Part shown: in pieces, positions 43,739 to 50,853 of the stretch
Position numbering within the stretch: position 1 is the stretch's first letter
Layout: every line of letters begins with the position of its first letter
Source of the DNA: Comamonadaceae bacterium
Lineage (GTDB): Bacteria > Pseudomonadota > Gammaproteobacteria > Burkholderiales > Burkholderiaceae_C
DNA length: 64,000 nucleotides
Assembly: GCA_947475685.1 (NCBI GenBank)
Contig: CANJNC010000009.1
Coordinates: 18,641-82,640 of the forward strand
Reading direction: 5' to 3'
Notes under the pieces: generated by a model
The model's input: only the letters and a program-made list of their open reading frames with translations
The model's database searches: none
Told to the model about the DNA's origin: nothing
Program-made: the position numbers and the translations under genes

Positions 43739-44761
43739 TTAATTGCTTTCTATTTTTAACTCCTTAATCATTTTTTTATATTTTTCAAGATCATCTTTGA
43801 TGAGATCTTGGAATTCTTGTTGAGTTGATGCCGAAGGTGAATAACCAAATGCTGATAGACGCTCACGGACTGATTTATCTTGTAAAACTTTATTGATTTG
43901 ATTGTTTAGCTTTTGAATAATGTCCTTGGATGTGTTTGCGGGTGCCAATATTCCACTCCAAGAGGAAAAGTTATATCCTTTGAGTCCAGCTTCATCAAGA
44001 GTCGGTGTGTCGGTTAGTGCAAATGATCGGTTAAGAGTTGTGACTGCTAGTGCCTTTAGACGATTTGCGCGTATATTGGGTAAAGGGCCTGTAAGGCTGT
44101 CAAATACCATATCGACCTCGCCTTTCAAAAGTGCCAATGTCATAGGACCATTTCCAGAGTATGGCACGTGAACGATATCAACATTGGCCATATACTTGAA
44201 GTATTCTGCTGATAAATTTAATGCACTACCAGGTCCCGATGAGCCATAAGTAAATTTCTTTGGTTTTTCTCTAGCCAATCGAATTAGATCTTTTATGGTG
44301 TCAGCTTCAAAATCATTTTTTACCGCCAGGACCAAGGGATTGTTCACCAATGTGCTAATTGGTGAAAAGTCTTTAATCGGATTCCAATTAACCTTTTGTA
44401 GGTTAGGTTGTATGCAATGACCGGAAGTTGTAAAAAGAAGTGTGTATCCATCTGGTTGGGAATGAGCTACATATTCTGTGGCTACACTTCCACCTGCTCC
44501 TATTTTATTTTCTACGATGATTGACTGATTAAATTCCTCACTCATTCTTTGAGTCACTATTCGAGCGACTGCATCGGTTCCACCACCCGCGGGAAATGGG
44601 ACGATAAGTTTTATTGTTTTAATTGGGTAGGTGGTTTCACAAGAAACTCTTAAAGGACTAAAGAAAAAAACTGAAAACAATAAAAGGAGACTCGAGAAGC
44701 GAAAGAAATTCTGCATGGTTGTCGTGTATTGAAGTTTTATCATGCCAATATTATCGAACAA
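43739..44761 (-). CDS. Bug/TctC family substrate-binding protein
   Basis: 340 residues as drawn. A hydrophobic signal begins at Met16 (QNFFRFSSLLLLFSVFFF), so the true start may be ATG 44716, giving 325 residues. No start has a strong ribosome site. Mature region TTYPIKTIK; loops VPFPAGGGTDAVARI, IVENKIGAGGSVA and SQPDGYTLLFTTSG. It heads the hyuAB operon and is divergent from another Bug gene across a 227-base AT-rich spacer. Confidence 0.9.
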   Translation of the reverse strand: MFDNIGMIKLQYTTTMQNFFRFSSLLLLFSVFFFSPLRVSCETTYPIKTIKLIVPFPAGGGTDAVARIVTQRMSEEFNQSIIVENKIGAGGSVATEYVAHSQPDGYTLLFTTSGHCIQPNLQKVNWNPIKDFSPISTLVNNPLVLAVKNDFEADTIKDLIRLAREKPKKFTYGSSGPGSALNLSAEYFKYMANVDIVHVPYSGNGPMTLALLKGEVDMVFDSLTGPLPNIRANRLKALAVTTLNRSFALTDTPTLDEAGLKGYNFSSWSGILAPANTSKDIIQKLNNQINKVLQDKSVRERLSAFGYSPSASTQQEFQDLIKDDLEKYKKMIKELKIESN

Positions 44762-44988
44762 ATTAGGCGAAGAAGGAGTTCACTTCATTTCAGTAAATCT
44801 AAAAAAAATCTCGCCTTATTGATGTTTACCCTTGGATTTTATTTATTTTTTTGGATTAAAAATGTAATACCAACGCAGAGTAGGGGATCTTTATTGATGC
44901 ATCCTTAATTTAAGATTGATTCAAGGATTTTAATATAAAAGTTTGATCTCGAATTTTTTACTACATATACAGATAATCAGGAGTCAAA
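44762..44988. promoter_or_regulatory. Divergent spacer between two Bug genes
   Basis: 227 AT-rich bases that must hold promoters for the minus-strand hyuAB operon and the plus-strand Bug gene. ATCCTT and AAGGAT near 44905-44935 form a spaced dyad. No gene is seen. Confidence 0.4.
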
Positions 44989-45978
44989 GTGTCAAACATC
45001 AATCGTCGCCAGGCCGTAGTTGCTTTTCTTGCTGGGTTGACTGCCCAATCGATACATAGCTCTGCTCATGCACAAACTTCAAAGCTCAGTCGAATAATCA
45101 TTGGATTTCCTCCAGGTGGTGGCGTTGATTCAGCATTGCGACCTTTAGTTCAAAATATGTCTGATGGATTTCCGGGGGGACTCATCATTGAATCCAAACC
45201 GGGAGCTGCAACTCGTCTTGCTGTTGAATATGTTAAAAATAGTCTGCCCGATGGCACGACCATGTTGTTTACACCTGATTTCTCCCTAACCCTTGCCCCC
45301 TTTAGCTTTAAGAAACTTAATTATGATCCCATTGCTGATTTCAGTCCCGTAGCCACCGTTAATTCAAGCCCACTTGTTTTGTGTGTGGGGCCTAGTGTTC
45401 CTGAAACTGTACGCACACCTGCTGAATACATTGCTTGGTGCAGACTCAATCCCAATCTTGCTGCTTACGCCTCAAGTGGTGCCGGTGCAGCACCTCACTT
45501 TACCGGCGTCATGTTCTCCAAAGCCTCCGATTGTCCTCTCCTGCACGTTCCTTATAAGGGCAATGCGCCGGCCCTTGTTGATGTGATGGGCGGGCAGATT
45601 TCATGTGTGTTTAGTTCATTGGGCGAAGCTCTTCCAAGATTGGGTACCTCTCGGCTAAGGGCTCTTGCAACTACGGGGCTAAAGCGCAGTAGATTCCTGC
45701 CTGAAGTGCCAACGATGGTTGAGTTGGGTTACAGTGACCTGGTCTCAGAGCCATGGTTAGGCCTGTTCATGCCTGCCAATACCCCTAAAGGCATAGTTCT
45801 AAAAACATCAGTCCTATTCAATGATGCGCTCAAACTGCCAGCCTTAAGGGAATCCTATGCCAAGCAAGGAATTGAGCCTATTCAAAGTACGCCAGAAAGT
45901 ACCGTGGCCCTCTTGAAGGCAGACATGAATCGCTGGGGATCAATTGTGAAGGCATCAGGTTTTATCCCTGAGGAGTGA
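44989..45978 (+). CDS. Bug/TctC family substrate-binding protein with Tat-type signal
   Basis: 329 residues starting at GTG, with AGGAG about five bases upstream. Unlike the other receptors here, its N-terminus is a twin-arginine signal (INRRQAVVAFLAGL) with cleavage after SSAHA. The loops IGFPPGGGVDSALRP, IIESKPGAATRLA and SLPDGTTMLFTPD fit the family but differ from the others. It may fold before export. Its 3' end overlaps the convergent hydrolase gene by 24 bases. Confidence 0.92.
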   Translation: MSNINRRQAVVAFLAGLTAQSIHSSAHAQTSKLSRIIIGFPPGGGVDSALRPLVQNMSDGFPGGLIIESKPGAATRLAVEYVKNSLPDGTTMLFTPDFSLTLAPFSFKKLNYDPIADFSPVATVNSSPLVLCVGPSVPETVRTPAEYIAWCRLNPNLAAYASSGAGAAPHFTGVMFSKASDCPLLHVPYKGNAPALVDVMGGQISCVFSSLGEALPRLGTSRLRALATTGLKRSRFLPEVPTMVELGYSDLVSEPWLGLFMPANTPKGIVLKTSVLFNDALKLPALRESYAKQGIEPIQSTPESTVALLKADMNRWGSIVKASGFIPEE

Positions 45979-46806
45979 GCATTCAATTTCATAGGCCACG
46001 GTGCGATGGCGATGAATAAAGTCAATTGTTCGTGATGCACACTCATCCGCGTGACTGGCCGCGGCGTGGTAGGAGTCACCCTTTAAGATTTGCAACTCGG
46101 AGTTGAGAATTTGTGCCTGCCACTGCGCAATATCCTCTTCTTTGCCCAATGCACTCAGCTCTGTGCTCATGACCAAAGTGGGACATTTGATGTTTGGCAG
46201 ATCCGCTTCGACGTTGGAGGAGGGGATTGTTTTCATGAACCCAATTTGTGATTCAATGGGTGTCTTGCACATGAGTTCAATCCACCAGCGAACCCCATTT
46301 TTTGGAAAATCACTACCAAGCCTTTTATCCATTGACTCAGTCGCCCATCGACGGATGCCGAGCTCTTCAAATTCTTTATTCCATAAAATCGTTCGGGCCG
46401 ATAAATCACCCCGGTCAGCAGCTGGCGTTCCCACCAAGGTGAGTGACAGTACCCTTTCAGGAAATTCGCCAGCCAGTCGCCTGGCAATCGTTCCTCCTAG
46501 CTTTGCACCAACAAGGTGAAATCTTTTTGTCTTTAAGTGATCCATCAATGTCACAAAATCACAAACCAACTCATCCAGTGACCAGTTATGATCCTTTGGC
46601 ATTGGAGTGGATGCACCAAAACCGCGCATATCTGGCCTTACTACTCTGAAGTGTCTGGACATTGAAGGCACCCAAGCAAACCAAGCGTCCCCACTTTCTG
46701 CGTTTCCATGGAGCAACAAAATCACATCACTTTGTGTCCAGGGATCCGTAAAGTCATCGACTTGGAAGTGCATAGACAACTGAGTGTTGATCGGGGCAAA
46801 AGGCAT
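45955..46806 (-). CDS. Alpha/beta hydrolase-fold protein with lysine at the nucleophile elbow
   Basis: 283 residues. VILLLHGNAESGDAW gives the HG oxyanion motif and RPDMRGFGAS the usual strand 4. The elbow, however, reads LVGAKLGGTIA with Lys102 in place of serine. A potential catalytic His lies in GDSYHAAASHADE. It shares the unusual N-terminal DFTDPW with the paralogue at 47958, which keeps serine. It could be a decarboxylase or a non-catalytic sensor. It follows a Bug gene by 106 bases on the same strand. Confidence 0.88.
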   Translation of the reverse strand: MPFAPINTQLSMHFQVDDFTDPWTQSDVILLLHGNAESGDAWFAWVPSMSRHFRVVRPDMRGFGASTPMPKDHNWSLDELVCDFVTLMDHLKTKRFHLVGAKLGGTIARRLAGEFPERVLSLTLVGTPAADRGDLSARTILWNKEFEELGIRRWATESMDKRLGSDFPKNGVRWWIELMCKTPIESQIGFMKTIPSSNVEADLPNIKCPTLVMSTELSALGKEEDIAQWQAQILNSELQILKGDSYHAAASHADECASRTIDFIHRHRTVAYEIECSLLRDKT

Positions 46807-46912
46807 TAAAAAATTTAAAAAGTGAAACTAGAAGATTTTAAGAAATAAATGGTTTAGCAAGGTTTTCTGGCAAGTCAGTTGAATTGCTGTGACTGAATTG
46901 TTTGAACGCAGG

Positions 46913-47917
46913 TTAGTCCGTTTTCATGTTCACGCTTTTGATCAAGGCGCCCCACTTGGCAGTATCGCTTTTGAGGTAAGTGCCCAATTGAACAGAATCC
47001 ATGTACATTGACTCAGATCCTTGTTTTAAAAGAAGTGACCTTGTTTGTGGATCATTGCTGATCTTTTCGAGCTCTTTGGATAACCTTTGAATGATAGCTT
47101 GAGGCGTTTTACTAGGTGCGAAAAGACCTGTCCAAGAGTTGACCTGAAAGCCTTCTAGGCCTTGATCACCGATGGTGGGGACGTCTGGCAAAATCTCCGA
47201 GCGCTTGGATGTGGCAATGCCGATAGCTGTGAGCCGACCACCACGAATGTGCTCCTCAAGTGCCGTCAGACCAGTGCACATCATTTCAACCCTTCCACTT
47301 AGTAAGTCTGTCATCGCTTCTGCTGAGCCTTTATAAGGTATGTGGATCATTTGAACGTTGGCCATAAATTTAAACAGCTCCCCGCATAGGTGAGGGGAGC
47401 CACCGGTCCCAGATGAGGCAAAGTTCAAAGCGTTGGGTTTTTTTTGTGCCAAACTGATGAGTTCTTTGATGCTGGTAATGCCCACTTTGGCATTCACCAC
47501 CATCACATAAGGCGTATTGGCAAACATGCCAATAGGAGCTAAATCTTTGATAGGGTCGTAGCCTAAGTTTTTATTGATATTGGGGCCCACGGAGAGGGGA
47601 GCGGCAACACCCACGAGCAAGGTGTACCCATTGGGTTGAGCTTTGGAGACCAAAATGGATCCCAAGTTTCCACTCGCACCAGGTCGATTTTCGGGGACCA
47701 CTTGTTGGCCGAGTTGTTCAGATAGGCGGCGCGCCATAAGGCGACCCAAAATGTCATTGGTGCTAGAGCCTGCCGGATAAGGAATGATCAGTGTGATGTG
47801 CTTGTCTGGGTAAGTCTCTGTGGCATTTGAGCTGTTGAGCTTAAAGCCAAAAAATAACAACAAGCAGAGAAATAAACCAACTCTAAACCGCAGTTGGACG
47901 GATCGAATTTGAATCAT
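46913..47917 (-). CDS. Bug/TctC family substrate-binding protein
   Basis: 334 residues with signal peptide (VGLFLCLLLFFGFKLN) and mature start near TETYPDKHI. The first loop is IPYPAGSSTNDILGRLM, one residue longer than in the other receptors and lacking the second glycine. Other loops are VPENRPGASGNLG and AQPNGYTLLVGVAA (Asn replaces the usual Asp of PDG). The altered loops suggest different ligand preference. It lies between the two paralogous hydrolases, 40 bases after the upstream one. Confidence 0.92.
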   Translation of the reverse strand: MIQIRSVQLRFRVGLFLCLLLFFGFKLNSSNATETYPDKHITLIIPYPAGSSTNDILGRLMARRLSEQLGQQVVPENRPGASGNLGSILVSKAQPNGYTLLVGVAAPLSVGPNINKNLGYDPIKDLAPIGMFANTPYVMVVNAKVGITSIKELISLAQKKPNALNFASSGTGGSPHLCGELFKFMANVQMIHIPYKGSAEAMTDLLSGRVEMMCTGLTALEEHIRGGRLTAIGIATSKRSEILPDVPTIGDQGLEGFQVNSWTGLFAPSKTPQAIIQRLSKELEKISNDPQTRSLLLKQGSESMYMDSVQLGTYLKSDTAKWGALIKSVNMKTD

Positions 47918-47957
47918 CTTTAATCGTTTCTTCGTTATTGGTAAAAATTGGATGGTT

Positions 47958-48788
47958 TTATGTGAACTCTTGCAGAAAACTCAAGACCTCAGCGACCACC
48001 GAATCAGGTGCTAAAAAATGAATGCCGTAGTCAAATCCTTGGAGTTCAACCAATTTTGCGGTTGGTAGCAAGTCGCACATTTCTTTCATATGTGTTTTTC
48101 TTCGTGGCGTGCATTTAGATCCCACAATTAGCAAAGTAGGCACCTTAATGTGCTTTAAGGTGGGAGTAAGATCTACATTTGAGAAAAGTTTAAATGCTGC
48201 AACCGCCATGTAAGTTGGTGTTTTGGCCATTTCTTTAGGTACCCATTCGGCCATTCCTTTTGGTGCCTTGCTCATGTCCATTCTGTATTGAAGGGTTTGA
48301 CGGCACCATTCCGAAACACCATACTTGCTGATGGCCGTGGCCTGATCGGCTTCTCCCAAGGCATAGGTGGAAATGGTCTCGTCCCCCATTTTGGCTGCGG
48401 TGTTGAGCAAGGTAATCGATGAAATGCGGTTTGGATGTTCGATTGCAGCAACCAGGCCGAGTGCACCACCAGTGGACTCTCCAACCCAATGTGCTTTTTC
48501 AATGCCCAAGGCATCTAAAAGACCAATGGCATCTCCAGCCAGCATCTCCTTGGTAATAGAAGCATCGGGGGGAGGTTTGGTTGTTTCCCCATAACCCCTG
48601 GCATCCATGCTGATGACTCTATAGTGGCGACCTAATAATGCATGCCATGATTTCCAAAAGTTCGTGTTTCTGCAATAGCCAGGATAAAGTAAAATCGTCT
48701 CCGGTTCCTCTAAATTCCAAGGGTCTGTAAAGTCAGAGAGTTCATAGTGAATGTCAAGATCTCCGACCTTTGCAAAAAGTTTGGTCAT
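47958..48788 (-). CDS. Alpha/beta hydrolase (serine type)
   Basis: 276 residues with a complete-looking catalytic set: nucleophile Ser105 in WVGESTGGALG, an acid near LIVGSKCTPRRKT, and a histidine in DYGIHFLAPDSV. The start of the fold (LLYPGYCRNTNFW) and MDARGYGETTKPP match 3-oxoadipate enol-lactonase/MhpC-like enzymes. It shares DFTDPW at residues 19-24 with the Lys-elbow protein at 45955, so the two are paralogues. It likely hydrolyses an ester, lactone or C-C bond in the pathway of the adjacent Bug ligand. Confidence 0.9.
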   Translation of the reverse strand: MTKLFAKVGDLDIHYELSDFTDPWNLEEPETILLYPGYCRNTNFWKSWHALLGRHYRVISMDARGYGETTKPPPDASITKEMLAGDAIGLLDALGIEKAHWVGESTGGALGLVAAIEHPNRISSITLLNTAAKMGDETISTYALGEADQATAISKYGVSEWCRQTLQYRMDMSKAPKGMAEWVPKEMAKTPTYMAVAAFKLFSNVDLTPTLKHIKVPTLLIVGSKCTPRRKTHMKEMCDLLPTAKLVELQGFDYGIHFLAPDSVVAEVLSFLQEFT

Positions 48789-49030
48789 TGGCTACTCAAG
48801 TTGAATGTTGAAAGTTAGAGTGTAATTAAATTGAAACTGCTTGTAAGTTCTTATTTACCCTGATTTTCAAACTTATACTTTTCATGGCATTTACATATAG
48901 AGGGACTGGACATTTTGCTTATTATAAAAAAACACGTCGATTTAGTGATTTGATGCGTTCATTTTTTAAGATTAGAGAAATAATTTCTTTAGACAGAAAT
49001 AAATTTTCGGTAGCCTAAGAATAAATAATC
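48789..49030. other. AT-rich spacer with small dyad
   Basis: 242 bases between a Bug gene and the hydrolase gene, both on the minus strand. AGAAAT-A-ATTTCT (48976-48988) is a perfect small dyad. The spacer probably contains the promoter of the hydrolase-Bug-hydrolase transcript. No gene is seen. Confidence 0.4.
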
Positions 49031-49999
49031 TCACGAACCCTCCATTTTAATATTAGCTGCTTTGATCACAGCGCCCCATTTCTCTCTTTCGCTAAGCAGG
49101 TATGCCTTAAACTGATCTGAAGATCCGCCGGCAGGTTCTACGCCAATCATAGCCAATTTGTCTTTAACCTCTTGTTCTTTCAATATTGATGAAAACCAAT
49201 TGTGTAATTTACTGATTGTGATCTGAGGTGTTGAAACAGGCACCAAAGCGCCATACCATCCGGTTCCATCGATATCGTTTATTCCATAATCGCCCAAGGA
49301 AGGAATTTCTGGCGAGAACGGAGAGCGCTTAGGACCTAAGATGGATAGGGCAATAACTTTCCCAGATTTAATGGCCTCCATTTGTCCACTTAATCCATCT
49401 GCTCCCAAAAGGATGTGTCCCCCCATTAAGTCTGTTTTGAGAGGAGTAGATCCTTTGTATCCGATATGTTCAAGGGGAATGCCCACTTTCATTTTCAAAA
49501 GCTCTATGACAAGATGGGCTGCAGAAGCCGTCCCAGGGGATCCAAAGCTTAAAACCGGTTGCCCGCCTTTAGTTCTTTCTATGAATTGTTTAAAATTGCC
49601 AATTTGTGAAGACGATGATGCAACCAAAACATTGGAGTGTTTTGTAAACTGTATGACAGGAGAAAAATCTTCTGTTTTCCAACCCAATTTTTGTGACAAT
49701 GCTTCACTTGTAGAAAAGTTAGGGGCTGTGACTAAAATGGTATATCCATCACCCAGAGATTTTGCAACCAACTCAGTGCCTATGTTGCTTGAGGCTCCTG
49801 GACGATTATCGACTAAAACTTGCTGAGATGTAATGTTAGAGAGTTTTTGTGCGACAAAACGTGCAACCAAATCAGTTCCTCCGCCTGCCGCATAAGGGAC
49901 GATAAATCGAATGGGTTTATCTGGATATTCTGCTGAAAAAGAAAAAACATGTAGGCTAAGTAAACATACCAATAAAGGTAGATGCAATATATTGATCAT
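49031..49999 (-). CDS. Bug/TctC family substrate-binding protein
   Basis: 322 residues with a short signal peptide (INILHLPLLVCLLSLHVFSFS) and mature start AEYPDKPIR. Loops: VPYAAGGGTDLVARF, LVDNRPGASSNIG and SLGDGYTILVTAPN. It is divergent from the arylmalonate-decarboxylase-like gene with an 86-base spacer, so the two may be co-regulated and share a substrate. It is separated by 242 bases from the hydrolase group downstream. Confidence 0.93.
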   Translation of the reverse strand: MINILHLPLLVCLLSLHVFSFSAEYPDKPIRFIVPYAAGGGTDLVARFVAQKLSNITSQQVLVDNRPGASSNIGTELVAKSLGDGYTILVTAPNFSTSEALSQKLGWKTEDFSPVIQFTKHSNVLVASSSSQIGNFKQFIERTKGGQPVLSFGSPGTASAAHLVIELLKMKVGIPLEHIGYKGSTPLKTDLMGGHILLGADGLSGQMEAIKSGKVIALSILGPKRSPFSPEIPSLGDYGINDIDGTGWYGALVPVSTPQITISKLHNWFSSILKEQEVKDKLAMIGVEPAGGSSDQFKAYLLSEREKWGAVIKAANIKMEGS

Positions 50000-50085
50000 T
50001 GGAGTATTGGAAGAGCTTGTTTGATATAACTTTATAATTCAATGGACATGAATAAGCAAGGCTTTTTGAGAAATAGGTGCATGAA

Positions 50086-50829
50086 ATGGATATTTTAGGT
50101 TACAGAGCTAAAATTGGATTGTTACTTCCCTATACAAACACGATCGTTCAGCCCGAATGTGACTCAATGCGACCAATGGGGGTTACAAATCATACGTCAC
50201 GTGTTGAAAACATTTATAGACCCGTTAACGATCTTTTGGCATATGAAAAAACAATAGGCCAAGGCGAAAATTTGGTTGAACAGGCCTTAGCTCGCCTCAT
50301 GCCTTGTAAGCCAGATATGGTTTTATTGGGGCACTCATTGGATGCATTTTATGGCGGGGTAGAGGAGGAGACACGCTCTATTGAACGTCTAACAAAATAC
50401 GCTGGTGTTGAGGTGGTTTTACCGCCCTCAGCATTGGTGGCGGCATTAAAAGTATTAATTAAAGGGAAAAGAATTTCTTTATTGACGCCCTATATGCCAC
50501 CAGGTGACGAGGCAGTTAAGCACTATTTTGAAGATGCGGGCTTTGAAGTCAAACACGTTCATGGAATGAGAGCACAGTCTCCTACCTCAATTGCAGAAAT
50601 AACATCCGCTCAATTAAAAGATGCAATAAATCTAATTGATGGCCCAGAAGTTGATGCCATTGTCCAATGCGGAACCAATACTGCAACTGCCACATTTGCA
50701 TCACAAGCATCAGTCATGCTTGGTAAGCCAATGATTGCTTGCAACGTTGCTTGTTATTGGTTAACGCTTAGAAAATTAGGAATCAAAGATCAGATGAGTG
50801 GATTTGGTGATCTTTTGGAGAAGCATTGA
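50086..50829 (+). CDS. Asp/Glu racemase superfamily protein, arylmalonate decarboxylase / maleate isomerase-like
   Basis: 247 residues of the two-lobed racemase superfamily. The C-terminal catalytic cysteine is present (Cys195, DAIVQCGTNTATAT). At the first catalytic position, where racemases and maleate isomerase have Cys, it reads LLGHSLDAFYGG, which resembles the GTSLSFYRG oxyanion segment of arylmalonate decarboxylase as I recall it. This single-cysteine pattern favours decarboxylation of a malonate over isomerisation. The start is ATG 50086; GTG 50077 is in frame but overlaps the only AGG ribosome-site candidate. Divergent from a Bug gene. Confidence 0.82.
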   Translation: MDILGYRAKIGLLLPYTNTIVQPECDSMRPMGVTNHTSRVENIYRPVNDLLAYEKTIGQGENLVEQALARLMPCKPDMVLLGHSLDAFYGGVEEETRSIERLTKYAGVEVVLPPSALVAALKVLIKGKRISLLTPYMPPGDEAVKHYFEDAGFEVKHVHGMRAQSPTSIAEITSAQLKDAINLIDGPEVDAIVQCGTNTATATFASQASVMLGKPMIACNVACYWLTLRKLGIKDQMSGFGDLLEKH

Positions 50830-50846
50830 GTTACCTCAATGCTTCT
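50819..50846. terminator. Perfect bidirectional hairpin between convergent genes
   Basis: A 12-bp perfect stem (50819-50830 with 50835-50846) and a TTAC loop, containing the stop codon of the decarboxylase-like gene and lying eight bases from the stop of the convergent tannase gene. There is no long T-tract on either side, but the position fits a shared terminator. Confidence 0.7.
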
Positions 50847-50853
50847 TACCAAT

